Part shown: positions 24,951-34,582 of the stretch, in pieces
How positions within the stretch are numbered: position 1 is the stretch's first letter
Layout of the letters: the number at the start of each line of letters is the position of its first letter
Made by a program: the position numbers and the translations under genes
DNA from: Pontibacter burrus
GTDB lineage: Bacteria; Bacteroidota; Bacteroidia; Cytophagales; Hymenobacteraceae
NCBI RefSeq assembly: GCF_010686685.1
Contig: NZ_JAAGWD010000005.1
Span: 124,001-188,000, forward strand
Reading direction: 5' to 3'
Length of the DNA stretch: 64,000 nucleotides
The notes under the pieces: generated by a model
Databases searched by the model: none
Told to the model about the DNA's origin: nothing
The model's input: only the letters and a program-made list of their open reading frames with translations

Positions 24951-27900
24951 ATGTTTCAGAAGATAATTAGTTTCTCCATCCATAATAAACTGGTGGTAGG
25001 GCTGATGGTACTGGCGCTGGTAGTAGTTGGTATTTACAACGTTACCAAACTGCCCGTAGATGCCGTTCCCGACATCACCAATAACCAAGTGCAGGTAGTT
25101 ACATCCTCTCCTACACTTGCCGCTCAGGAAGTAGAGCGCTTTATTACCACCCCAATCGAAATTGCCTTAGCCAACACCCCCGACGTAGTAGAGATGCGTT
25201 CGGTATCGCGCTTTGGCCTTTCTGTTATTACCGTTGTTTTTGAAGACGGTGTAGACATTTACCTGGCCCGGCAGCTTATAAAAGAGCGCCTGGATGTGGC
25301 CGTTGATGAGATTCCACCTGGCGTAGGTAAGCCTGAAATGGCCCCCGTTAGTACTGGTCTGGGCGAAATCTACCAGTACACCATCCATCAGGAAGCAAAC
25401 AGCCCGAAAGAGTACAGCGCGATGGAATTACGCACCATCCAGGATTGGATAGTGCGTCGGCAGTTGCTGGGTACGCCCGGCGTGGCCGATGTGAGTAGTT
25501 TTGGCGGCTTTTTAAAAGAATACGAAGTAGCCCTTAACCCCGACCGCCTCCGTAGCTTTAACCTAACCGTACCGGAAGTGCTGGAAGCCATTGGTACCAA
25601 CAATGAAAATACCGGGGCGGCCTATATTGAGAAAAACAACAGTGCTTTCTTTATCCGTGGCCTGGGCATGGTTACCGAGCTTAAGGATATTGAGCAGATC
25701 GTGATCAGCAACCGCGAAGGTGTGCCGGTGCTGGTGCGCGATGTTGCAGAAGTTAACTTTGGCCACCCGGTGCGTTACGGTGCCCTGACCCGCAACAACG
25801 AAGGCGAAGTAGTGGGTGGAATCGTGCTGATGTACAAGGACGCCAACTCATCGCAGGTGATAAAAGACGTACAGCAGCGCGTAGAAAAAATTCAGGCCAG
25901 CTTGCCCGAAGGACTCGTGATAGATGCCTACCTGGACCGCAGCGAGCTGGTGGACCGCGCCGTGAATACCGTTACCAAAAACCTGATTGAAGGTGGCCTG
26001 ATCGTGGTGTTCGTACTGGTATTGCTATTAGGCAACCTACGTGCTGGTCTGGTAGTTGCCTCGGTTATTCCGCTTTCTATGCTGTTTGCCATTACCATGA
26101 TGAACCTGTTCGGCGTGTCGGGAAACCTGATGAGTTTAGGTGCCATTGACTTTGGTCTGATCGTGGATGGCTCGGTAATCATTGTGGAATCGGTGCTGCA
26201 CTTTATAGTCAGCAAAAACGCCAACCTGCCGCTCCGCAAGCTCACCCAGAAAGAGATGGACCATGAAGTGGAGAACGCTGCCTCCAAGATAATGAACTCT
26301 GCCGCTTTCGGTATGCTTATTATCCTTATTGTTTACCTGCCAATTATGGCGCTGGTAGGCATAGAAGGTAAAATGTTTAAGCCAATGGCACAGACCGTGA
26401 GCTTTGCCATTCTAGGTGCCTTCATCCTGTCGCTTACCTACGTGCCGATGATCTCGACACTGGCGCTGAGCAAAAAATCCAAGCACAAGCGCAACATCTC
26501 CGACCGCATCATGGATAAGATCATGAACGCGTACCAACCTGTTATCCGTTTTGCGCTGCGCAGCAAGGCTATCATTTTAGGTACAGCCGTTGGTTTGTTA
26601 GCAATAAGTTTGGTGGTGTTCAGCCGCATGGGTGGTGAGTTTATTCCGCAATTAGATGAAGGCGACTTTGCCATGGATCTGCGCCTGGTGCCGGGAGCAT
26701 CTTTGGAACAAACCATCCAGACAACGCTAAAAGTCAGCGAAATACTGCAGAAGAATTTCCCGGAAGTAAAGGAAGTGATCGGCAAGATCGGTACGGCTGA
26801 GATTCCTACCGACCCGATGCCAATTGAGGCTGCCGACGTGATGATCCTGCTCAAAGACCGCGACGAATGGACCAGCGCCAGCACCCGCGAAGAACTGGCC
26901 GCCAAAATGGATTCGGCATTGCAGGTAATTCCGGGCGTAAACTATGGCTTCCAGCAACCAATTCAATTACGCTTTAACGAGCTGATAACCGGTGCACGCC
27001 AGGATGTGGCCGTGAAGATTTACGGTGAGGACCTGGATGAACTAAGCAGACTTGCCGCTGATGCCGAACGTATTATTCGTCCGGTGCGTGGCGCGCAGGA
27101 TATGTTTGTGGAAGAAGTGACCGGCCTGCCGCAGATTGTAGTAGACCTGAAACGTGAGAAACTGGCGCAATATGGCCTGCACGTACAGGACGTGAACCGC
27201 GTGCTACGCACCGCTTTTGCCGGCGAAGCAGCGGGTTCGGTATACGAGGGCGACCGTCGTTTTGACCTGGTAGTGCGCCTGGAAAAGGATTACCGCCAGA
27301 ACCTCGGTGATATAGAAGACCTTTTTGTGCCACTGCCAAATGGTGGACAGGTGCCATTACTACAGGTAGCTGACATCCGCTACGAAAACGGCCCGATGCA
27401 GATCTCCCGCGAAGAAGGACAGCGCCGCATTGTAGTAGGCTTTAACGTGCGCGACCGCGACGTGGAATCTATAGTTGAGGAGGTTAGACTGAAACTGGAG
27501 CAGGAACTGAAGATGCCGGCCGGGTACTACATTACCTATGGTGGTCAGTTAGAAAACCTGATCAATGCCAAGCAACGCCTGCAGATAGCAGTTCCGGCAG
27601 CTCTGCTGCTTATTCTGGTGCTGCTGTACTTTACCTTCCATTCTGTTAAGCAGAGTCTATTGATTTTTACAGCCATTCCGCTGGCTGCTATTGGGGGTAT
27701 TTTTGCGCTCTGGCTCCGCGACATGCCGTTCAGTATTTCGGCAGGTGTTGGTTTTATTGCGCTCTTTGGTGTGGCGGTACTCAATGGCATCGTGCTCATC
27801 GGTTATCTGAACCAGCTCAAGAAAGAAGGCTGGGATAATGTGTATGAACGCGTAATTGAAGGAACAACCGTTCGCCTGCGGCCTGTATTGATGACAGCAT

Positions 27901-29336
27901 CGGTGGCAGCGTTGGGCTTCCTGCCAATGGCGCTCTCTACATCGGCAGGTGCTGAAGTACAGAAACCACTGGCAACAGTGGTAATTGGCGGTCTGGTAAC
28001 ATCCACCCTGCTCACGCTGGTAGTGCTTCCGGTGCTGTATTACATCTTCACATCCCGTGAAGAAAGCAAGCTGAAGCGGGCAAAAGCACACCATGTGGCT
28101 ACTTTACTGATCGGTTTAGGTCTGTACTTTGGTAGTACTTTTACGGCACAGGCACAGCAGGCTCCACAACAACTGGACCTGCAGGGCGCGCTCCAGTATG
28201 CCAAGGAAAATAACCCGACGCTGAAAGCTGCCGAGCTGCAAACAGCACAGCAAAAAGCGTTGAAGGGAGCAGCATTTGATTTGCCTAAAACGAACCTGAA
28301 CTATAAACGTGGCCAGATCAGTACCGTTGAGAAAGACGAAGAAATCACGGTGTCGCAGGAATTTGCCTTCCCTACAGTGTATAGTAACCAGGCAAAACTG
28401 GCCGATGCAAACGCCACGCAGGCCGAAATACGGCAACGCATAACAGAGCGACAGGTCCTGCGCGATGTGAAACTGGCATTCGAACAATGGCAGCATCTAC
28501 AGAGCCGCAAACAAATGTTGCTGTCCCGCGATTCGCTCTTTGCTAATTTTGAGCACGCCGCCCGCGTACGTGAAAAATCCGGCGAAACGGGCGCTCTGGA
28601 ACGAGCCACCGCCGAAGCCAAACGACTGGGCCTGAAAGCTGAACTGGCACAGACCGATGCCGAAGTTAAAATGGCGGAAAACAGCCTTCACCAGCTGTTA
28701 CATGCCCCGGCCGGTGAGATCCGTTTTATAGTTGGTCCGCAGCAAAAGTATAGTTCCGTTGTGCTTACCGATACCATTGCGGCCCAGGTGTGGCTGCAGT
28801 ATCTGCAGGGAGAAGTGCAGGTAGCGAAACAGGAAACAAAACTGGAAAAAGCACGCCTGCTGCCCGACTTCAGTATCGGTTACTTTAACCAGACTTTTAT
28901 AGGCGAGAGTTTTGCCACTGATCCGGGACGTGTATATGGAAGCTCGGACCGCTTTACAGGCGTTGAAGCCGGCATTTCGGTTCCGCTTTGGTTTGGTGCG
29001 CAAAAGTCTAGAATACAGGCCGCCCGACTGAACGAGCAGGCCGCACAAAAGCAGGCCGAAGCACAGCAAAAGCAGCTGGAAACCGACATGCAAAATGCAC
29101 TTCAGGAGCTGCAAAAACAAGCCCAGCAACTATACTACTACGAGCAGGGTGCCCTGCAGCAGGCAACACAACTCGAAAAAGCTGCTAACCTGAGCTTCAG
29201 GCTCGGCGAAGTGGATTACGTGGAGTTTGTGCAGGCCATGGATCAAGCCTATAGTTTGCGCCTGCAATACCTGAACGCGTTGCTCAACTATAACCAGAGC
29301 ATCATTAACCTACAGTTTTTAACCGGAGAAGAATAA
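24951..29336 (+). CDS. CzcA-type heavy-metal RND efflux pump fused to a TolC-like outer-membrane factor
   Basis: 1461 residues. Residues 1 to about 1035 form a complete HME-RND pump: TM1 near 12-32, two large periplasmic loops, and proton-relay helix TM4 with DFGLIVDGSVIIVE near 399, the Asp/Asp/Glu pattern of divalent-cation CzcA-type pumps. After a basic linker (SREESKLKRAKAHH) a signal-peptide-like helix ending AQAQQ (about 1050-1065) leads into a TolC-like coiled-coil domain of about 400 residues. Such fusions are known in Bacteroidota. It should export divalent metals (Co, Zn, Cd or Ni) with the CzcB adaptor that starts one base after its stop. Confidence 0.93.
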   Translation: MFQKIISFSIHNKLVVGLMVLALVVVGIYNVTKLPVDAVPDITNNQVQVVTSSPTLAAQEVERFITTPIEIALANTPDVVEMRSVSRFGLSVITVVFEDGVDIYLARQLIKERLDVAVDEIPPGVGKPEMAPVSTGLGEIYQYTIHQEANSPKEYSAMELRTIQDWIVRRQLLGTPGVADVSSFGGFLKEYEVALNPDRLRSFNLTVPEVLEAIGTNNENTGAAYIEKNNSAFFIRGLGMVTELKDIEQIVISNREGVPVLVRDVAEVNFGHPVRYGALTRNNEGEVVGGIVLMYKDANSSQVIKDVQQRVEKIQASLPEGLVIDAYLDRSELVDRAVNTVTKNLIEGGLIVVFVLVLLLGNLRAGLVVASVIPLSMLFAITMMNLFGVSGNLMSLGAIDFGLIVDGSVIIVESVLHFIVSKNANLPLRKLTQKEMDHEVENAASKIMNSAAFGMLIILIVYLPIMALVGIEGKMFKPMAQTVSFAILGAFILSLTYVPMISTLALSKKSKHKRNISDRIMDKIMNAYQPVIRFALRSKAIILGTAVGLLAISLVVFSRMGGEFIPQLDEGDFAMDLRLVPGASLEQTIQTTLKVSEILQKNFPEVKEVIGKIGTAEIPTDPMPIEAADVMILLKDRDEWTSASTREELAAKMDSALQVIPGVNYGFQQPIQLRFNELITGARQDVAVKIYGEDLDELSRLAADAERIIRPVRGAQDMFVEEVTGLPQIVVDLKREKLAQYGLHVQDVNRVLRTAFAGEAAGSVYEGDRRFDLVVRLEKDYRQNLGDIEDLFVPLPNGGQVPLLQVADIRYENGPMQISREEGQRRIVVGFNVRDRDVESIVEEVRLKLEQELKMPAGYYITYGGQLENLINAKQRLQIAVPAALLLILVLLYFTFHSVKQSLLIFTAIPLAAIGGIFALWLRDMPFSISAGVGFIALFGVAVLNGIVLIGYLNQLKKEGWDNVYERVIEGTTVRLRPVLMTASVAALGFLPMALSTSAGAEVQKPLATVVIGGLVTSTLLTLVVLPVLYYIFTSREESKLKRAKAHHVATLLIGLGLYFGSTFTAQAQQAPQQLDLQGALQYAKENNPTLKAAELQTAQQKALKGAAFDLPKTNLNYKRGQISTVEKDEEITVSQEFAFPTVYSNQAKLADANATQAEIRQRITERQVLRDVKLAFEQWQHLQSRKQMLLSRDSLFANFEHAARVREKSGETGALERATAEAKRLGLKAELAQTDAEVKMAENSLHQLLHAPAGEIRFIVGPQQKYSSVVLTDTIAAQVWLQYLQGEVQVAKQETKLEKARLLPDFSIGYFNQTFIGESFATDPGRVYGSSDRFTGVEAGISVPLWFGAQKSRIQAARLNEQAAQKQAEAQQKQLETDMQNALQELQKQAQQLYYYEQGALQQATQLEKAANLSFRLGEVDYVEFVQAMDQAYSLRLQYLNALLNYNQSIINLQFLTGEE

Positions 29337-29337
29337 C

Positions 29338-30510
29338 ATGAAACGATATATAGTATCGGCTGCTTTAGCCGCCTTGATTTTTACAACAGGCTGTTCATCA
29401 GAGCAAAGTGAACCTGCTACCCAAACCGAAGCAACGGAAACAACATCGGCAGCTACTGCTCCTGATATAGTCCAGTTCTCGAAAGAAATGCAGCAGGTAA
29501 GCAAACTGGAAGTAGGACCATTGCAAGAGAGAACGCTTTCTACGCGCGTACCGGCCAAAGGCCAGCTTTCGTTGCCACCGGAAGGTAAAGCCAACGTGAG
29601 CCCGCTGGTAGGTGGCATGGTGCGCAGCATCCATGTAATTGAAGGCGATTACGTACAGAAAGGCAAGGTACTGGCAACTATAGAAAACCCTGACCTGCTT
29701 AGCATGCAGGAATCTTACCTGACTGCGAGCAGCCAGCTAAGCATGGCCCGCCAGGAACTGGAGCGCCAGAAACTGCTGTCCGACGAGCAGGTAGGTGCTC
29801 TGAAAAACTACCAGCAGGCCAACTCTAACGTAAAGGTTCTGCAGGCAAGGTTAAATTCATTGCGCGAGCAGCTGCAGACGCTGGGCATTTCTCCTAAAAA
29901 TGTGGAAAACGGTCGCATTACCCGCACTTTGAACCTGGTTGCACCTATATCGGGCCACGTGCAGGCAGTAACTGTAAACCTGGGTACCTTCGCAGAACCG
30001 AACCAGCCCATCCTGCAGATCATCGACGACAGTCACCTGCACCTGGACCTGAGTGTGTTTGAAAAGGATTTCGCGAAACTGGAGAAAGGCCAAAAAGTGG
30101 TTTTCACCTCGCCTAATGTTTCGGGAGAAGAAGTGGAAGGCGAAGTATTTGCCATCGGCCGCTCTTTTGAAGGAGAAACACGTGCTGTGCCGGTGCACGC
30201 CGAAATAAAGAAAAACGGTACCAAAGGCTTGCTGCCCGGCATGTACATCAACGGCCATATTCTGGCGGGCAAACACGCTGCGCTATCGGTTCCTGAAGAA
30301 GCCATTGTACTTTATAAAAATCAGGCTTACATTTTTCATCAGATCAGCGATACTTCGTTTAAAATGATTCCGGTGGAAACAGGAGTAACAGAAGGCGGCT
30401 TTACGGAAGTAAACCTGAAAGAAGCGTTACCTGAAAATGCACAGGTTGTGCAGAAAGGGGCTTCGTTTATCCTTTCAGAAAAAATGAAGTCGGAAGTGGC
30501 GGAAGAATAG
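29338..30510 (+). CDS. RND periplasmic adaptor (CzcB/CusB-type), lipoprotein
   Basis: 390 residues. Lipoprotein signal MKRYIVSAALAALIFTTGC. Order of parts: barrel-sandwich half (VSPLVGGMVRSIHVIEGDYVQ), helical hairpin (about 120-185, MARQELERQKLL...LQARLNSLREQL), second half (LVAPISGHVQAVTVNLG), beta-barrel, and membrane-proximal domain (PEEAIVLYKNQAYIF). The start lies one base after the pump's stop, so expression is coupled. It links the inner-membrane pump to the TolC domain. It lacks the heavy-metal-binding N-terminal domain present on the two adaptors of the second locus. Confidence 0.93.
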   Translation: MKRYIVSAALAALIFTTGCSSEQSEPATQTEATETTSAATAPDIVQFSKEMQQVSKLEVGPLQERTLSTRVPAKGQLSLPPEGKANVSPLVGGMVRSIHVIEGDYVQKGKVLATIENPDLLSMQESYLTASSQLSMARQELERQKLLSDEQVGALKNYQQANSNVKVLQARLNSLREQLQTLGISPKNVENGRITRTLNLVAPISGHVQAVTVNLGTFAEPNQPILQIIDDSHLHLDLSVFEKDFAKLEKGQKVVFTSPNVSGEEVEGEVFAIGRSFEGETRAVPVHAEIKKNGTKGLLPGMYINGHILAGKHAALSVPEEAIVLYKNQAYIFHQISDTSFKMIPVETGVTEGGFTEVNLKEALPENAQVVQKGASFILSEKMKSEVAEE

Positions 30511-30533
30511 CGCTTAACTATACGTACAGACAG

Positions 30534-30567
30534 AAACGGCTCCTCAGCAATGGGAAGCCGTTTTTTT
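30534..30567 (+). terminator. intrinsic terminator after CzcB
   Basis: AAACGGCT (30534-30541) / AGCCGTTT with seven Ts after the arm. Confidence 0.8.
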
Positions 30568-30764
30568 GTGCAGAAAGTTTTTACGTTCAACTACAGCAGG
30601 TTGTAGTAGCGCAGCAACTTTTTATAGTTGTAAAAGTATAGTTCAGGTACATCTGCCGGCCAAGATTTGTTTCTCCGTTGAGGCCGCTGCATCATTCAAT
30701 TCTTAGTAAGCAATTAACAAAGCGCACTCCAGTAGGTTAGTCTAGTTGGTGTTAACTAGTTTAT

Positions 30765-31466
30765 ATGGATCTTATTTTATTTGACTCTCATGAAGTTACC
30801 CTGGGCAATGTCGTCATCAGGGTGTTGTTAAGTGCTGTTTTGGGTGGCCTCTTAGGCTGGGAACGTGAAAAGCGCAGGCAGCAGGCCGGGCTGCGCACGC
30901 ATATTGTAATTGCCGTTGGCGCCTGCCTACTCATGCTCATTTCGGTTTACATACCACAAACCTTCTCAGAATACCGCAACGTAGACCCTGCCCGACTTGC
31001 TGCGCAGGTTGTTTCCGGCATTGGCTTCTTGGGTGCGGGCGCTATTTTCAGGCTGGGAGGCAACACACATGGGCTAACTACAGCGGCTACCATTTGGGCA
31101 GTGGCAGCAGTTGGCCTGGCGGTAGGAGTGGGTATGTATGCACCAGCTGCAGTGGTAACTATAGTTTTGTTGTTTGTGCTGGCCGTGCTCGATAAGGTTG
31201 GCAAACGCTACCTGAACACCGGCACGCTCAAAACCCTGAAAATAACCTATGAATCTTCCAAAATAGAAACGAGCAAAATACTGGGCATTCTGGAAAACCA
31301 CGATATCATTACCAACAACATCAACATTGTACAGTCTAAAAACAGGCAGCACACCACTATAAAGCTATACGTTTACGTGCCGAAAGCTCTGCATGTAAAG
31401 CAATTATACAAGGAGCTGAACGACCTTAAAAACGTGGGCCGCATCTCGCTGGGACAGGATTTTTAA
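30765..31466 (+). CDS. MgtC/SapB family inner-membrane protein
   Basis: 233 residues. Membrane domain of four to five helices (to about 150), with the family signatures LLSAVLGGLLGWEREKRR, QAGLRTHIVIAVGACLLML, ARLAAQVVSGIGFLGAGAI and GLTTAATIWAVAAVGLAVG. The cytosolic C-terminal part (about 155-233) folds as a small ACT-like domain. MgtC relatives affect Mg2+ homeostasis and F-type ATP synthase activity; in this genome the role is inferred only. Single gene. Confidence 0.92.
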   Translation: MDLILFDSHEVTLGNVVIRVLLSAVLGGLLGWEREKRRQQAGLRTHIVIAVGACLLMLISVYIPQTFSEYRNVDPARLAAQVVSGIGFLGAGAIFRLGGNTHGLTTAATIWAVAAVGLAVGVGMYAPAAVVTIVLLFVLAVLDKVGKRYLNTGTLKTLKITYESSKIETSKILGILENHDIITNNINIVQSKNRQHTTIKLYVYVPKALHVKQLYKELNDLKNVGRISLGQDF

Positions 31467-31560
31467 GGGCTGCAACTATAGCACCAGCAACTGGCTTTAC
31501 CTTATTACAACTATAGTTGGCATTTAGCCAAACCCTTCCTGCTGCCGGAAGTATAGCCTG

Positions 31561-32646
31561 ATGATGGTTAAACTTCTGATAGCGTTGACATACCTGCTGC
31601 TGTATGTGACCCTGCTCCCGCTTTGGCGCCACAATGCCTGGTGGGTGCGTGGCCTTGATTTTCCGCGCTTTCAGTTTATGCTGCTGGCCTTTGCCATGCT
31701 GGTAGCTGAATTTATCCTGCTTGATTTCTCGGATTATGAAAGCTGGCTGATGACAGGCATCGCTTTCGGGAGTTTGTGCTACCATGCCGGCTGGATTATA
31801 CCGTACACCCGCCTTTTTCCGGTGGAAGTAAAGCAGGCACGTCGCCGGGAACTGCAAAACCAGATCAGCATTTTAACTGCCAATGTACTGACACCCAACC
31901 GTAACACAGCAGGCCTGATACAAATGGTAAGCCAGTATGAGCCTGATGTGCTGGTTACGCTTGAAACCGACAAATGGTGGGAAAACCAGTTGGCGGTACT
32001 GGAAACATACTATAGGCATACCATGAAGTGCCCGCTGGATAACCGCTATGGCATGCACGTATATTCGAAACTGGCACTGCAAGATACGGCTATCCAATAT
32101 CTGGTAGAGCCTGATGTGCCCTCTATGCATGCGTTGGTCGTGCTCCGATCCGGCATTAAAGTACGGGTACACTTTCTGCACCCGGCACCGCCCAGCCCAA
32201 CCGAGAACCTGAAATCGTCGGAGCGCGATGCCGAGTTGCTGGTAGTTGCCAAAAGCGTATCTGATGAGATTTCTCCGATTATCGTTACCGGCGACCTGAA
32301 TGATGTGGCCTGGTCGGCAACTACCCGTTTGTTCCGCAAGATCAGCGGCTTGTTGGATCCACGGATAGGTCGCGGCATGTTCAATACATTTCATGCAAGC
32401 TTTTTCTTTGCCCGATGGCCGCTCGATCACCTTTTCCACAGCGAACATTTCACGCTCATCGGAATAAAACGCCTGCCTTACTTCGGTTCCGATCACTTCC
32501 CGATGCTGGTAGAACTGCTTTATGACGAAAAACATGGTGCTGACCAGGAGGGTCTCCAACCCGAAGAAAAAGACCTTGCATGGGCAGAAAGCAAAATGGA
32601 CGAACATGACGTGGAAGAAGAAGATGTACACGAGCCAGGCAAATAA
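31561..32646 (+). CDS. membrane-anchored endonuclease/exonuclease/phosphatase family protein
   Basis: 361 residues. Three hydrophobic helices at the N-terminus (about 4-20, 36-58, 62-82), then an EEP catalytic domain: SILTANVLTPN at about 101 (metal-binding Asn), DVLVTLETDKWW with the catalytic Glu, VHFLHPAPP, VTGDLNDVAWS (Asp/Asn), and C-terminal YFGSDHFPML (catalytic His). The tail is very acidic. Family members hydrolyse phosphodiester or phosphomonoester bonds of nucleic acids or lipids; the domain would sit outside the cytoplasm if the usual topology holds. Single gene. Confidence 0.88.
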   Translation: MMVKLLIALTYLLLYVTLLPLWRHNAWWVRGLDFPRFQFMLLAFAMLVAEFILLDFSDYESWLMTGIAFGSLCYHAGWIIPYTRLFPVEVKQARRRELQNQISILTANVLTPNRNTAGLIQMVSQYEPDVLVTLETDKWWENQLAVLETYYRHTMKCPLDNRYGMHVYSKLALQDTAIQYLVEPDVPSMHALVVLRSGIKVRVHFLHPAPPSPTENLKSSERDAELLVVAKSVSDEISPIIVTGDLNDVAWSATTRLFRKISGLLDPRIGRGMFNTFHASFFFARWPLDHLFHSEHFTLIGIKRLPYFGSDHFPMLVELLYDEKHGADQEGLQPEEKDLAWAESKMDEHDVEEEDVHEPGK

Positions 32647-32808
32647 CTAAACGATAATCTTTCATTAATTCTGAACCAATTTAGCTAGTCATCAGCAACA
32701 TATTTTGACCAATAATTATATTTTATGTAACTTTTTTAGTTAACATCCATATATAGGGTTATATCTATTCTTTGATTAATCACCTTTAATCATAAAAACC
32801 CTAAACCC

Positions 32809-33780
32809 ATGAGATGTAATTTTTACACCTTGTTCACAATGCTGATTATTTCAGGTACTTTTCTGTTTACCAGTTGCGACTCCGAAGACACAGAAGTAGA
32901 CCCTGTAACTGAGACAAACAACTGGAGCGGAAAACTAACCCACGACTGGTCGTCATCAGTAAGAGAATACAACTTTGCGACCAAGGCAAACCCGGAGTTG
33001 TTTGAAGGCCGGATGCCAAACCGCATGCCAAATGGCTCTACCCTGCACATTTCCGGTGTGTTTGAGCGACTGGAAATAACCAACGCCAGCGGCTCGCAGA
33101 AAACCGTGGTGTATGATACCAAAGAAACGACCGCCGTTTACTCGCCACAGCTTTCGCCGGATGGTACCAAAATCGCTTTCACACACAATAAAATTTTTGA
33201 GCCATCGAAATACCCGGTTAAGCGCGGCACCGTGATCATAGACCTGGCAGGTAATTATGTAGCGGGTATTCCGGATATGTACAGTGCTGTATGGTTGCCG
33301 GATGGCAGACTTGTAGTAGCCGGGGATCATTCTTCGGATGGCTACGTGCCAAGCAGACCGTCTGCCAAAGCAGGGTTATACATCGCAACGCTAAACGGAA
33401 CCACCGCTACCCTGACCAACATAAATCCACAGTTAGCCAACCCGACGCCACTACTGCCATCTGTTAGCCCGGATGGAAAAAGAGTAGCCTTTATGCTGAA
33501 CAAACACATCTGGACCATGAACATAGATGGCTCAAACCTGAAGCAGCTGACTGCGTCTGATAATGACAACGAAGAAAGCTTTAGCACCTGGTCGCCAGAC
33601 GGGAAATACATTGCTGTCTGGACATTCAAGACTTTTGAGTTTACCTATTATACAGCCATCGCGATTGTGCCATCTAACCCGGCCCAACCAATTGCCTTAA
33701 CAAACAAAGCCGACATCTGGCCACGTGATAAGGAAGGTGACCGCTTAAGTGGAGGCCGCGGCAACATGACCTGGCAATAA
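32809..33780 (+). CDS. PD40 (TolB-like) beta-propeller lipoprotein
   Basis: 323 residues. Lipoprotein signal ending LFTSC (Cys about 23), then an acidic linker. Propeller repeats with SPDGT-type turns occur at about 121 (SPQLSPDGTKIAFTHN), 165 (AVWLPDGRLVVAG), 222 (SVSPDGKRVAFMLN) and 263 (STWSPDGKYIAVW). PD40 repeats serve as protein-protein or polysaccharide contact surfaces in the envelope; no enzymatic residues were recognised. Single gene. Confidence 0.8.
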   Translation: MRCNFYTLFTMLIISGTFLFTSCDSEDTEVDPVTETNNWSGKLTHDWSSSVREYNFATKANPELFEGRMPNRMPNGSTLHISGVFERLEITNASGSQKTVVYDTKETTAVYSPQLSPDGTKIAFTHNKIFEPSKYPVKRGTVIIDLAGNYVAGIPDMYSAVWLPDGRLVVAGDHSSDGYVPSRPSAKAGLYIATLNGTTATLTNINPQLANPTPLLPSVSPDGKRVAFMLNKHIWTMNIDGSNLKQLTASDNDNEESFSTWSPDGKYIAVWTFKTFEFTYYTAIAIVPSNPAQPIALTNKADIWPRDKEGDRLSGGRGNMTWQ

Positions 33781-33795
33781 AACTATAGTTATACC

Positions 33796-33826
33796 AAAGC
33801 CCGCCTGTAAAATACAGTCGGGCTTT
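33796..33826 (+). terminator. hairpin terminator after PD40 lipoprotein
   Basis: AAAGCCCG (33796-33803) / CGGGCTTT (33819-33826) with an inner CTGTA/TACAG stem, then TTACA. Confidence 0.65.
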
Positions 33827-33967
33827 TACAATTCTCAGCTATAAACTATAGTTATACGCTCACACTTTCATCGCGAAACTATAGCTGTATAGCCAGCTAT
33901 ACCCTGCGAATGGCTAAATCTGTAAATCTTTTCTGTAAAAGTATAAACACCATCCTGTCTTAAGTAT

Positions 33968-33975
33968 TACCTTTG
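33968..33975 (+). promoter_or_regulatory. TAnnTTTG promoter of the second metal efflux locus
   Basis: TACCTTTG 18 bases upstream of the ATG at 33994. The implied leader is very short (about 12 nt). Confidence 0.55.
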
Positions 33976-33993
33976 CAGAGTATCATTCAGAGC

Positions 33994-34425
33994 ATGAAAG
34001 GCTTACAACGGATCATATTGCTAACGCTTACCCTACTGGTGCTTGTAACTTCTACAGGCCTGTCGGTGGGGCTGCACTTTTGTGCCGGCGATATCCGTGA
34101 TTTGAGCTTTCTAGGCCAGGCGGCAGAATGCCCGATGGAGCAGCAGAAAGAAGCACTGCCGGCCTGCCATAAACCGGCTGATACCTCGACTGACGAAGAC
34201 TGCTGCAACGATCATAAACTGGTAATTGAGCGCCAGGACAACATTTCGGATTCTAAATCCATCCAGCTAACCAAACTTCCCGACTACCAGTTTCTGGCTA
34301 TAGTTCATGCTGTAGTGCTGCAACTGTACTTCCCGAAAGTTACTCTTAAACCTGCTTACGCACTTTACACCTCCCCTCCTGTCGTCCGCGACATACCGGT
34401 GCTGGTGCAATCCTTCCTGCTATAA
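33994..34425 (+). CDS. HYC_CC_PP family secreted protein
   Basis: 143 residues from ATG 33994 (a TTG frame start at 33973 lies inside the promoter). Signal helix LLTLTLLVLVTSTGLSVG, then LHFCAGD (the HYC motif, here HFC), DEDCCNDH (CC motif) and the C-terminal SPPVV (PP motif). These three marks define a Bacteroidota family found beside metal RND genes, probably periplasmic metal binding. It is the first gene of the CusA-type locus and is the positional counterpart of the Cys-rich protein at 24498. Confidence 0.82.
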   Translation: MKGLQRIILLTLTLLVLVTSTGLSVGLHFCAGDIRDLSFLGQAAECPMEQQKEALPACHKPADTSTDEDCCNDHKLVIERQDNISDSKSIQLTKLPDYQFLAIVHAVVLQLYFPKVTLKPAYALYTSPPVVRDIPVLVQSFLL

Positions 34426-34582
34426 CCCAACAGGTTCTGATGCCGCTTTGTGGCTGGCGTAGCTGTGCCCTTTGATCAAAGCATTTGGCTGCACTATAGC
34501 TATAGTTTATAGTTTTGGCATCATCTCTTTTCTGCTGCAACCCGGCAGCTTTACAGATCCTGTTCAGGTTAAACTTATTTAC

